This document shows positions 9,144-19,340 of a stretch of DNA of 64,000 nt, piece by piece. Position 1 is the stretch's first letter, and every line of letters begins with the position of its first letter. The notes below the pieces were generated by a model that saw only the letters and a list, made by a program, of their open reading frames with translations, did no database searches and was not told where the DNA came from. Source of the DNA: Aurantiochytrium sp. KH105 (taxonomy: Eukaryota; Sar; Bigyra; Thraustochytrida; Thraustochytriidae). The position numbers were made by a program, and so were the translations under genes. The stretch covers positions 496,001 to 560,000 of the forward strand of contig BGKB01000001.1 in the NCBI GenBank assembly GCA_003116975.1, given 5' to 3'.

Positions 9144-11543
9144 CTAGTCTTCGCCATCATTTGTCTTCTTGCGCTTCCGACGCCGCTTCTTTTTGGACTT
9201 CTTCTCCTTACCGCCGTCGTTGTCGTCATCGTCGTTGTCGTTATCCTTGCGGTCAACGCCACGCGAGTCCTCGTCTTTGGGAGCTTTATCTTCAGCATCA
9301 TTACTAGGATCTTCATCACCATCGCCGTCGCCGTCGCCATCACCTTCGCCCTTGTGCTTACGCTTGCGTTTGCGCTTCTTGCTCTTCTTCTTGCTCTTCT
9401 TCTCTTCTCCCTCGTCATCTTCGTCATCCTTCTTGTCACGTGGGACGGCACTCTTGGCCTCGGCGTCTTTGTCGAGATTGTCATTGTCATCATCAAAGGC
9501 TCCATCGGCGGCACTCTCGGCATCGGAGTCTTCGGCCTCTGCACTGAGTTTCTTCGCCTTGCGACGCTCACGCTTCTTCTTCTTTTCCTTTCTCTGCGTG
9601 AGTCCCGCTTCGCGAGCACGAAGTGCCTCGCGAAAACGACGGCGATGCTTGCCCGTTGCAATCCATTCCTTTTCTACGTATGGCGCCATGCGCTTGATGG
9701 ATACAAAGCTGTTGAGAAGATCCTCATCCGCAAAGAGGATTTCAGCAGTCGTTAAACCGTACGAGTTCGGTGTGACCTTGCGGTATTTGAAACGGGTCTT
9801 GATGTCGCCACCAATGACGTCATCATAGTCCATCTTGTACAGTTCGTCATTGATGACCTTGCCCTTGAGATCGGCCACGGAGACGGCCTTACCTCCAGCA
9901 GCTAGTGCCTTTTCACGTTTCTTCTTCCTCCTTCTCTCGGCTTCATCCATCTCCTCCTCTTCCTTGAGGGCAGCCTGTGTCGATGGGTCATCTTCTGGTC
10001 GTTCCACGATTTTGACGTTGTCATCATCATCATCCTCATCATCATCATCATCGTCGTCATCTCTAGTCGCGCCACCCGTCTTGGCTCCGTCATCATCATC
10101 GTCTTCATCTTCGTCGCCACCAACATCGCCAAAGAGCTTCTTCTCAGCGTCCACGTCGCCTGTGGCCTCAAAACCCTCGTCCTCTTCATCGTAGTAGGCG
10201 TCATTAAACATTGCCGCCATCTTGCGATCGAATTCTTCGGGATCAAAATCGCCATCAAGATCTTCGGGCTTGAGAACCAGCTTAGCATCGCCGGAAAGCC
10301 CAGCCATCTCGATAGACTTCTCGAGACGCTTTTCTAATTCCTTTCGCTTGAGGTTCTTCAAGCGACGAAGCTCTTCCTTGCGACGCTCCTTTTCTTCTTG
10401 CTTGCGCTGGCGCTTGGCGTCACGTTGACGCTTCCGTGAGCTCTCCTTGCGACGCACCGAAGAATGTGGGTCAAAGGTAGTTTCCATGAGCTCAGTACTG
10501 CCAGGCTCCTCGTGGCGAAAGTTGTACTTGGCTTCGAAGCGATCGGCAGCCTCGAGGGCTTCCTCGTCTTCTTCGTCGTCGTCATCCTCGCCCCCTTCAC
10601 CTCCGTCTGCACCCTCCCTGTTGGCTGCATCGGCAAACGCAGCACCGCTTCCATCCTGATCTGCCCAGGTCTGGTTGAGGAAGAAGCTTCGCAGGAAGGC
10701 CTCGTCCTTGTCCTTTGCTGGCTCTTTAAAGAATGTTTCGAGCAAATCAACGTCTTCCTTGCGCGCTTTGCGCATGCGCGGGTCGCGCTTGGCCAAGGTA
10801 GACATGTAACGCTTGAAGTTATCCTCTTCAGCCTCAAGTTCCTCCTTTGTCTTTTCCTTTTTGCGCAGCACGTCAGCATCTTCATCGTCATCAGAATCCG
10901 AATCGTCCGCGGCAGACAAACCGCGAGAAGCTTGCGCCTTGAACGCGTCCTTGAGTCGTCTCTGCTCGGCATTGTACGTGGGCACCGTCTCGGTGTCCAT
11001 GGTATGAGCTTTCTCCTCGGTGTCCGAATCCTCGAAGACTTGAGAGGCGTCGCCATTCTCGGTCTGCTTCAGGACTTGCTGGCGCACGAGATCCTTGTAG
11101 CGCAAGCCCTTTTCCTTTTTGTCCTCTTTCTTGTCCTTTTTCTTCTTCTTGGACTTGGAAGCCTTCGCTTTCATCTCCTCCTTTTCATCATCATCATCGT
11201 CGTCGTCATCGTCGTCATCACCATCATCACTGCTCTTTTGCTCGGCGCTACCCTTCTCGAAGGGCTTAAATTTTTCGTCGTAAATGCGCTTGTCCTTGTT
11301 GTGAATCATCGAGATGGTTTTCATGATGTCAAAGTCGAGCTTGGGCGTGAGGGCGTTGGCGTACTCGTCCTCGGACTCATCGTCGTCATCCGAGTCTGAG
11401 TCGGCATCTTTATTCAACAGGCCCGAGCGCTCAGCGCGCAGAAGATCAGCCTTGCGATTTTTCTCCTCGAACTCCTTGGCGAACCGCTTGTTCACCTTGA
11501 GCTGGAGCTCCTCGCCGTCGCTGTCGCTGGCGCTCTCGTCCAT
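9144..11543 (-). CDS. KRI1: KRI1-like nucleolar ribosome biogenesis factor
   Basis: A 799-residue, highly charged nucleolar protein; yeast Kri1 acts in 40S subunit assembly with Krr1. The start is taken as ATG 11543 (MDESASDSDGEELQLKVNKRFA) because this is where Kri1 homology begins; 23 upstream codons are probably leader. Visible blocks are ITMIHNKDKRIYD-like text near residue 75, the central KDEAFLRSFFLNQTWAD segment, and the C-terminal YKMDYDDVIGGDIKTRFKYR followed by the LTTAEILFADEDLLNSFV block, the family signature. Between them are long Asp/Glu runs and Lys/Arg-rich nuclear-localisation-like stretches. The C-terminal ~150 residues are an extra basic/acidic tail. No intron. Confidence 0.92.
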   Translation of the reverse strand: MDESASDSDGEELQLKVNKRFAKEFEEKNRKADLLRAERSGLLNKDADSDSDDDDESEDEYANALTPKLDFDIMKTISMIHNKDKRIYDEKFKPFEKGSAEQKSSDDGDDDDDDDDDDDEKEEMKAKASKSKKKKKDKKEDKKEKGLRYKDLVRQQVLKQTENGDASQVFEDSDTEEKAHTMDTETVPTYNAEQRRLKDAFKAQASRGLSAADDSDSDDDEDADVLRKKEKTKEELEAEEDNFKRYMSTLAKRDPRMRKARKEDVDLLETFFKEPAKDKDEAFLRSFFLNQTWADQDGSGAAFADAANREGADGGEGGEDDDDEEDEEALEAADRFEAKYNFRHEEPGSTELMETTFDPHSSVRRKESSRKRQRDAKRQRKQEEKERRKEELRRLKNLKRKELEKRLEKSIEMAGLSGDAKLVLKPEDLDGDFDPEEFDRKMAAMFNDAYYDEEDEGFEATGDVDAEKKLFGDVGGDEDEDDDDDGAKTGGATRDDDDDDDDEDDDDDNVKIVERPEDDPSTQAALKEEEEMDEAERRRKKKREKALAAGGKAVSVADLKGKVINDELYKMDYDDVIGGDIKTRFKYRKVTPNSYGLTTAEILFADEDLLNSFVSIKRMAPYVEKEWIATGKHRRRFREALRAREAGLTQRKEKKKKRERRKAKKLSAEAEDSDAESAADGAFDDDNDNLDKDAEAKSAVPRDKKDDEDDEGEEKKSKKKSKKRKRKRKHKGEGDGDGDGDGDEDPSNDAEDKAPKDEDSRGVDRKDNDNDDDDNDGGKEKKSKKKRRRKRKKTNDGED

Positions 11544-12771
11544 GGTGGCCGCTGCTCGACGCCCAGCCCAAGGCACCACTGCCCGCCGCTCTCTCGGAGG
11601 GCGGAGACGCAAGCGAGCCCACGAGTCGCGCCGCCCTGCACCGCTTTGCCTCGAGCCGCGCGCGAGGAGCGCCGCGCCGATCGCGAATTATTGGGCCCAG
11701 AACCGCGCGGAATCGCAGGCGGCAGGCGGCCAAGCAGGGCCAGAACGTGTGGCTCCGGCGACGGCATCTCGCGCTCGAGCCGAGGCGGCAAACCCGCAAG
11801 CGCGGGCCGCGCGAGGCCAGGCGGGCCAGGCGAGGTGAGTGGACGCGCGCGAGAGCGGGCGGGAGCGTCGAGGAGAGGCGGACGGACCTCCTTCCTCTCG
11901 CGCACGCTCGTGCATGGTGGCGAGAGGCGGAGGGGGGCAGGACGCGCGCGGCGAGGGGCCAGATCCGAGGACGATACTATGCAACATGATGCTGCGCGAC
12001 GTGCTGGTGATGCAGTGCTTGCCGTGGGCGTGCATTGGAGATTAATATTCGGAGGATTCTGGCTGGAGAGCTGGAGAGCTCTTGATGTTCGGGCTGCTGG
12101 GTCTCATGGGCCACGTTCCTTGTTTCAGATGAGGTCGAGGACGCGAGTCAGGACACGACCGCGATTACTGAGCTGCTTCAGGTGTCCCTTGAGAGAGTCG
12201 AGTCAAGAGAGAGGAGATACCTTTGCGCTGGCAAATTTCGAACTCGAAAACTGACAGCAACTTGCAAACGAGCAGACTTTTTGTATCGTTCCAGCATGAC
12301 GTTACATTGTTAGTTCTCAGGTAGTATGTTTGTGTTTTCAATCAAAAGCCAGGACTTTCAGGTCCTAGTTTGACAAAGAAATGCATCTGCTGAGGTTTTT
12401 GTAGATGTAAACTTGTAAATATCCATTGGAGACTCGATCTCTGGTTTTTCTTGGTCAAGAGGTAAAATTTGGTTCTTGCGCATCTAGCAGCTTGTGATCT
12501 GCGAGTCAAGCCTTGAAAAACGAAACACCAAAGCACAAAAGTTAAGTGCGCTTTACTATAATTCTCTTTCGTTATAGACTTATACTTTGGCGCGAAGGGA
12601 ATGCTTACCAGTAACAGCAAGTAATCGTTGAAAGACACAAAAATAGACACTACAATTTAGCTCGCGAGACAGTTGCAAGCGTTCATATTCAGATTTGATG
12701 TGACCTTTAGAGAAAGACAGACCATGCCACATCAACAATCTCGCCGAATGCACGTCGGACAACATTTTGAC
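11544..12771. other. intergenic: KRI1 promoter and Na/Pi gene 3' region
   Basis: The half next to KRI1 (to about 12000) is very GC-rich and typical of promoters in this window. The second half (12230-12700) is AT-richer and probably holds the 3' UTR of the cotransporter. Plus-strand open frames here are Arg/Ala-rich composition artefacts with no domain. Confidence 0.5.
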
Positions 12772-14451
12772 TTAGGCAGACGGGGTGATCTTGCCCTCAT
12801 CCGTCTCATCACGGCCGAACTTCTCGCCGAGGAACTCGCGACCGCCCTTGCGCCAGTACCAGTAGAAGATGCCGATGTGGGCGATGATGAAGAAGAGAAG
12901 ACCAATGACGCCACCAGCGAGGCCACCGCCACCCATGGTGATGCCGATGCTCACACCCAGGAAGAAGCCAGGGTACACGAGGAAGAGCATGAAGATGTAA
13001 AAGATGGGGAAGGCCTTGAAGAGAGCAGCGAGGTCACCAAGACGGCGAGCGGCGCCAACGGGAATCTGGCGGACCTTGGGAATCGGGTAGAACATGATCA
13101 CACCAAAGACGTTGAAGAGCACGTGGGCCATGGCGAGCTGAAATCCAGCGGCGCTGGAGCCAACGAGCGAGGCCAGCACGCCAGTGAGAGTCGTTCCAAT
13201 GTTAGCTCCGAGCGTGAGCGGGAGCATGCCCTCGAGAGTGAGCGTGCCCATGGCGACGAGCGGGGTGAGAGTCGAGGTGGTGATCGACGACGACTGCACA
13301 AAGACGGTGATGCCGCAGCCAACAAGGATGGCGAGGTAGCCGTTCATGTTGAGAGCCTTCTGGAGAACCTCCTCGGCCGTACCGCGAACAGCAATGCCAA
13401 GAAGCTTGACCATGGCGAGGAGAGAGACAATGAGCATGACGAGAGAGAGAAGAAGAGTCACCCAGCCGGCAGACGTCTGCATGCCAGCATCGTAGAACAC
13501 ACCAGCCTTGTTGAGCTTGTAGCTGTCAAAGTGCTCCTGGGCGGCCGTGAGGATGGTCGAGTTGACGCCGATCACTTCCGTTCCGATGTCGTACGTGCAG
13601 TACTCGAACTTGGCCTTGGCCTTCTTGGAAGCCGTGACAGTCTCGTTGGTCTCATCGTCAATCCAGGTGTCACCACAGTTGGTCTCGAAGACAGCAAGGC
13701 CGCTCTTGGCGCAGCGCTTCTGCGAGAACTTGTGCGCGTGGCACTCCATGGCACCTTCGTCCTCATAGCAGAGGAAGTCCTGGCAGAGCTCGAGCGACGG
13801 GCGGCCGTACGCAAAGTCCTTGATGACGTCCTTGTCGACGGAGATGATGCGCTTCGAGATCTCGGCCGTGATGATCTTGAGGGGGCCCTCCCACTTCTCG
13901 CAGTTGTCGCCGGTGCAAGCGGTAAAGCTCTTGGCGATAGCCTCCGTGATGAGGAAGAGGATGCCACCGTTGCCGCCGTTGATGGCCGAAGAGATGGCCT
14001 CGACAGGCAGCCAGAAGCACACGTTCATGTAGTTGAACATGTCGTGGACGGTGGCGCCGGAAAAGCCACGGCGGTACTGCTCCTTGTCACCGACAAAGCC
14101 GAGCGACACAATCGTGTTGGTCACCGAGGTACCGATGTTGGCGCCGAAGACCATGGGGATACCGGTGGAGACTTCGAGGACACCAGCGCCAGCAGCGGCG
14201 ACAATGATGGAGGTGGTGGTGGACGAAGACTGCACGAGGACGGTGGCGAGGATACCGACCATGAGGCCGGCGATCGGGTTGGAGACGGCGCTGAAGAGCG
14301 TACCGGCGGAGTCACCGGCGATGACCTTGAAGCCATCGCCGAGAAGGGCGAGGCCGACGAGGAACCAGTAGAGAAAGAAGAGCACGCCGACAAAGAGGCC
14401 AAAGCCCTTGGCGACGCCCTGGGGCGTAATGTTGGCTAGGATGTTGGCCAT
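12772..14451 (-). CDS. Na+/phosphate cotransporter, SLC34-like (copy 1)
   Basis: A 559-residue polytopic membrane protein of the Na/Pi-II cotransporter family (PF02690), expected to import inorganic phosphate with Na+. It has the two inverted repeats of the family: ATVLVQSSSTTTSIIVAAAG followed by VFGANIGTSVTNTIVS, and VFVQSSSITTSTLTPLVAMG followed by TLGANIGTTLTG. The QSSS motifs form the substrate site in SLC34. A long Cys-containing loop (about residues 170-280) separates the halves and should face outward. The C-terminus is short and charged. It starts at ATG 14451 with no intron. A second copy over 90% identical lies at 19341-21017 in the same orientation, with the SCLY-AlaX gene between them. 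Confidence 0.93.
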   Translation of the reverse strand: MANILANITPQGVAKGFGLFVGVLFFLYWFLVGLALLGDGFKVIAGDSAGTLFSAVSNPIAGLMVGILATVLVQSSSTTTSIIVAAAGAGVLEVSTGIPMVFGANIGTSVTNTIVSLGFVGDKEQYRRGFSGATVHDMFNYMNVCFWLPVEAISSAINGGNGGILFLITEAIAKSFTACTGDNCEKWEGPLKIITAEISKRIISVDKDVIKDFAYGRPSLELCQDFLCYEDEGAMECHAHKFSQKRCAKSGLAVFETNCGDTWIDDETNETVTASKKAKAKFEYCTYDIGTEVIGVNSTILTAAQEHFDSYKLNKAGVFYDAGMQTSAGWVTLLLSLVMLIVSLLAMVKLLGIAVRGTAEEVLQKALNMNGYLAILVGCGITVFVQSSSITTSTLTPLVAMGTLTLEGMLPLTLGANIGTTLTGVLASLVGSSAAGFQLAMAHVLFNVFGVIMFYPIPKVRQIPVGAARRLGDLAALFKAFPIFYIFMLFLVYPGFFLGVSIGITMGGGGLAGGVIGLLFFIIAHIGIFYWYWRKGGREFLGEKFGRDETDEGKITPSA

Positions 14452-14513
14452 GATGCTAGGTTGCTTTCCGCTGAGCTGGGCTGCTGTTGCTCACTTGGTC
14501 ACTTGCTTGCTTT

Positions 14514-14544
<31 letters not shown>

Positions 14545-16448
14545 TGAGGTTTGGGGTTTTGGTTTTGCTTCGGATGTTTCGGGTCTGCTCGAGGCTGATC
14601 ATCGGTCGCTGCCGTGCCGCCGCCGCTGCTGCTGCATTCGACGTCGCGGTAATGTATGGCCGTAAGCCGCGACCGGGCCTCGAGTCATATAAATTCCTTT
14701 TGGGGGTCCTTTCGCATCTTCTAGTGTGCTCGACAGTGCACATAGTAGCGATCGGAGCTCGCGCGAGTGCACCGATTCACCTGATTGTGGTGCTTCACTG
14801 TGCAGGCTCTGAAACTTGGGCCTTTGCAAATGGGAGACGATTCGACACTGATTTCATCGGCCAGCGGCTAGGGGCAGAGTAGTCCACAGCCAGTGAGAAA
14901 GAGGGGCCGACCATCATCTCTCTTGCAACCTCTCCTAGCATTCTGCGCCACTCATTCTTCGACGTGCGCAACCAAAGGACAAAGCGTCAAGAGGCTCTTC
15001 GCGCGGCAGGCCGCTGCTACCGGCCGCAAACAGGAAAGGCTGCATGCAGCCTGGTTGGTGTCGATCGAATAGTCTAACTAACTTTTCGAAATTTTGGTAC
15101 TTGCAGTGGCTTTCCCGGGAGATGAGTGCCCTTCGCCCACACGACAAGGCGAGACGGGACAAGACGCCATAGCAATAGCATGTGCCTCTGTCAGTGTCGC
15201 GGGCGGCCATCCGCCGACCACGCAATTCTTCTTGCTCGTCTACTTCTCCTGCTTCGCCTCTCCCTACCGCACGTGCAAGACGAGGCAGCGTGACAGACCG
15301 CGCCTTGCACCCGAGAACAAACCTGCCTCCCCCTCCGAGCCGCTCGGCCACGCGGTCCCCGGCGAGGCGCGCATCATGTTGCGTCCGCCGCCGCCATCGT
15401 CCCCACCCGCGCCTTGTGCACGCGCTGCTGCTGCCTCCAGTTAGGTTGCGGAGCGCCTGCTTCCAACAACGCGCACTTCGAATCTTCTCCACACTTGGCG
15501 TTCAAGCTACGGCCAACATCAAGCGGACGCGGCGGCGGACGCGGAGGCCGTCGTGCCACCACTCTACGGACGGGGGAAAGGGGCTCTTCGCCGCCGTCGC
15601 TCCGTGCGGAGGTCTGCATCATTCTAGTTTGTTCGAGCAACTTCATCTGCGAGGCTGCCTACCCGGACGGTGCTGTGCTTGCTTAGCTGTGGCTGCTCGC
15701 CAGCCAGCTGCCGAAGAAAGCTAGAGAGCTGGTTGGGAACGCAACTCTGGCATTGAATTTTCCCGCTCTTGCTGAGCGCCAAGTACCAGCTTGTGTACCA
15801 TAAGTTCGCGCCGCAGCCGCAGCCGCAACCGCAACCGCAACCGCGTGTGCGCCGCGCGAGCTCCGCCACTGACGCGAAAGACTGCGAAATATGAAGCAGA
15901 CGCATCCGTCCGCGCACTTGCACATGGACGTTGAATCTCTCCAGCGCGGGACAACGCGGTTGTGCAAGGTTGCAATTCGAGAGAACAAGACGGGGCTCGA
16001 ACTTCGAAAAACTGACGGATACAAGCCGCACCGCACGCAGGCTCGTTGATGCGTCCAAGCACGCAGGCTCTTTTGTCCTGTTGCACAAACCACAGCTCGA
16101 CGAGCTAGCTTGCTCAAATACAGCGACCTTGTCAACACGGAATACGACACCCTATTTGAAACGAATGGCCATGGCTTTGGAGTAGATTCGCAAGTGTCGT
16201 CTCGTGTGCAGCGCAATTGCAGCAGCAGAGCGCAGTGGTAACGTGAGGCCTGAGTGCACAGCAACCATTCACTACGAGTCTATCCCCTGGCCGCAAGAGA
16301 GGATTCACTGGTCCGTCACCACCGCATGGTATGCGCGTGTTCCAGGTCAAGGCCTGACAGATGGGAACGAGAAAGAGTGTGCAAGATAATGGGCTTTACA
16401 TCCAAGTCAGTCAATTGATGGCTTTCGTTCCACGGTTTTCTTTAGCTA
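14452..16448. other. intergenic, about 2 kb, no convincing gene
   Basis: It holds the 5' region of cotransporter copy 1, with a CTTG tetranucleotide array at about 14505-14545 and a TATAAA-like string near 14687 on the plus strand. It also holds the 3' region of the SCLY-AlaX gene. A CCGCAG/CCGCAA hexamer array lies at about 15808-15845. Open frames (up to 193 codons) are Arg/Ala/Cys-rich with no domain. Confidence 0.45.
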
Positions 16449-18957
16449 TTACTCTTCGTCGTCAACCGCATATGATATGCGAAGATTGCCCTTTTTGCTC
16501 TGCAGCTTGCGAATGCGCACGGCGCCAATTTCGCTGGTGTTCTTGACGTGTGTGCCTCCGCATGGGCAGCCTCGATCACCGCCAACGAGAACAAGGCGGA
16601 TATCTTTGGCATCGTCGATGCCATCAGACGACGGGGCAAGACCGTCGAGGCAGTACTCGCCGGCCTCGGCAATGCGAGTTTGCAAAACGCGAGTGGGGAT
16701 GGCCTGTTGAATGAGAGCGTTGGCATGCTTCTCAACAGCATCTTGAAGAGCGGCGCGCTCCGCGGCAGGTACAGAGCCTGCATAATCGACTGATGGACCA
16801 GAAGGAAAGTGATACCCCTTGCTGGGGAGCAGAGAGCAACCAGCCAGGCGCATGGCTTGGTCGAGAACATGTCCCGCGCTGTGAATGCGCGCGTGAAATC
16901 GGCGCTTTCGCTCGTCAATGACGAGATTCACCTGGCTTCCGACAACAATCGCCGAAGGTTGCGATCCCTGGAATTCTCCAAGGTGCCGAACGCACCCATT
17001 GGCATCTTTCTCGACGTGGTCCACAACAAATCGCGCCCCGGACGCGACGTCGATGATTTCGCCAACATCGGAAGGCTGGCCGCCGCCCTGTGGGTGGAAA
17101 ATCGTCGCGTTCAGAATGATGCAGAAACGCTCGTTCGTCGGGGTGGAGGGATCATCAGTCTTCGGTGCAGACTCAACGGCTTCGACCTTGAGCACTTGCG
17201 CATCGTCCATCTTGAAGCAATGCGTGTCGTCCATATATGCGAGACGCGTGGGCGGCGTAGAGCCTTGAAGATCAGCATCAGATTCACTGTCAGGTTCAGG
17301 GCCGCGTGCTTCTGACGTTGAAAGCGTAACCACCGCATCGACAACCGCTTTGGCCGCCACCGAGACATCTTCCGGGGTGGAGAAACGACCCACCGAGAGG
17401 CGTAACGTGCCTGGAGCAAACGCTGGCTCGAGCCCCATCGCAGAGAGTACGTGCGAGGTTTTGACGCCTCCAGTATGGCACGCAGCACCAGCACTACAAG
17501 AGACGTCACGAGCAAGGCGTTCGAGCAAGCTTGGGCTTTCGATGTCTTTGAATGAGATGGAAAGTGTGTTCGGCAAGCGCTCGGAAGGATGGCCGTTCAC
17601 TTTGGTTTCTACGCCAACTTTTGCGCATCCGTCTTCGATGGCTTTCTGCAAATTGTCTCGCAGTTTTGCGAGGTGGGGGCCTTCAGCATCGATGCCTTCC
17701 CGAACGAGTTGGCAAGCGCGACCCAGAGCGGTGGCAAGAAGGACGTTTTCCGTTCCTGCGCGAAGACCTCGTTCATGCGATGCGCCGAGCATGAACTTGG
17801 CTAAACGCGCGTCTACCCCTTTGCGAATATAGAGTGCGCCGATGCCCTTGGGGCCGTAAATTTTGTGTCCTGCGAGTGTCTGCAGTGTAAAGAAATGCGT
17901 CAAAGTCGTATGATTTTAGGGGGGGGGGGGGGGGGGGGGGTAAAAGCAGGTAATGGTCAAGCGAAACAGCGTTAGATTGCGAGGCGGAGAGAAACACTGG
18001 AAATTATCATCCTGCTGGCGATGATTGAGCGATGGTTCGAAAATATAAACGTACCAACATGTCGACCCCGAGGTCCTGAACATCGACAGGGATTTTTCCC
18101 ACGGCCTGACTTGCGTCTGTGTGAACAAGCACTCGGTCTCCGTGGGGTCCAGCCCGCAAACCTTGGACAATATCCTTGATTGGCTGCAGCGAACCAACTT
18201 CGTTGTTTGCAAGCATGATGGTCACGAGAACCGTCTTTTCTGTAACAGCGTCAATGACCTCTTTCGCGCTCACACGGCACGTTCCGTCCACAGGAACAGT
18301 TGTACTGGCGAATCTGTGCCGTTCCACCATGTACTTGATCGTGTCACTGACTGCGACGTGCTCGACCGCGCTAGTGACGACATGGTCTGGGGCTTCTCCA
18401 CTGTTAGACGTAGTTCCCTTTTCTTGCGAGTCCTGGAAGTCGAATCTGGCTGCCCACAGAGCACCTTGGATCGCATGATTGATGGACTCTGTTCCACCAC
18501 TCGTAAAGAGGATCTCTGTGGGATCTTGCGCATTGATGGCCTCCGCAACTTGCGTGCGTGCGCGTTCTAGCAAAGTTTTCGCCGACGTCCCGTACACATG
18601 TCCAGAGGATGGGTTTCTGTAGTAGCAGCACGAGTCGCGCCAACGAGGCGGTAGATGACGGAAGCATGAGCGTAAGCACGAGCACACGTGTTAGAGACCT
18701 ATTCTCCAACTACCTCCTCTTATCCTCTTTTCTTCTTTGCCAAGTTTTGCGGTCGCCCGTGGTTGGGTCCTCGCCAAGCCATGCCAAACCAAACGCCATC
18801 CCAAACTTTAGCAGACTTTGCGCACTTACCCCCACGCGAGTTCCGGCGCAAGTACCTCAGCGGGGTCATGGCGCGTCTGCAGCAGGCTTGCCGCGCTCGC
18901 ACAGACCTCGGGTGCAAGCGGAGTCGTCGCGTTGTAGTCCAAGTACACTGGCGCCAT
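16449..18957 (-). CDS. selenocysteine lyase/cysteine desulfurase fused to AlaX tRNA-editing domain, three exons
   Basis: Exons 18957-18830, 18616-18055 and 17879-16449 join in frame to 706 residues. Introns 18829-18617 (GTAAGT donor) and 18054-17880 (GTACGT) are GT-AG. The N-terminal ~430 residues are a PLP-dependent class V aminotransferase: VYLDYNATTPLAPEV, WGNPSSGHVYG across the first junction, LFTSGGTESINHAI, VHTDASQAVGK, and LAGHKIYGPKG with the PLP lysine. The catalytic Cys lies in SAGAACHTG, closer to selenocysteine lyase (SCLY) than to NifS/IscS. Such enzymes release Se or S plus alanine. The C-terminal ~230 residues are an AlaX-type aminoacyl-tRNA deacylase: HPQGGGQPSDVGEI, HSAGH (HxxxH) and CGGTH (CxxxH), so all four zinc ligands are present. 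AlaX hydrolyses Ser- or Gly-tRNA(Ala). No targeting peptide is obvious. The joint function is inference. Confidence 0.9.
17919..17940 (+). repeat. 22-base poly-G run inside an intron
   Basis: A run of 22 G on the plus strand reads as poly-C on the transcribed strand, about 40 bases before the acceptor of SCLY-AlaX intron 2. It would extend the polypyrimidine tract. Length may be uncertain because homopolymers are error-prone. Confidence 0.9.
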
Positions 18958-19340
18958 CTTTGATCCTTTTGTGGCTCTGCTTGCCACACCGCGTGACACG
19001 TTGCAAAGGCGGCCTTTGCGGCAAGTTTTGCCGCACCCTTGATCCCACGCAAGCAGGCAAATACGCACGCAAGCACGCACGCAACTCCAATAAAGAGGTA
19101 ACGTGCGTATACAGCTTGGGAAGCATAGCTTCATGCCAACTCATCGTGTTTTCGAAGAAGCTCAACATGATGATGCTTGAGCTTGTTGTTGAGGAATGAA
19201 CACGCTGTGGACAACATTTAGCAAAAGTAGAAGGCAAAGCAAATGAACGAAGAAGACAAAGATAGACACTACTAAAGACAACAAAGGACATCAGGCTCAA
19301 GGCAGCTGCAATTTCTTGCAAGCCACGAAAGAGAAAAGGT
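18958..19340. other. spacer between SCLY-AlaX start and cotransporter copy 2 stop
   Basis: This 383-base stretch contains a degenerate AAGCACGCACGC array (19060-19085) and AT-richer sequence at 19140-19335. It must hold both the SCLY-AlaX promoter and the cotransporter 3' UTR. No gene is seen. Confidence 0.5.

Noticed and set aside
12673-14439. Plus-strand 588-codon frame over transporter copy 1
   Set aside because: Antisense shadow; the opposite strand encodes an unmistakable Na/Pi cotransporter. The same applies to the plus frames over copy 2.
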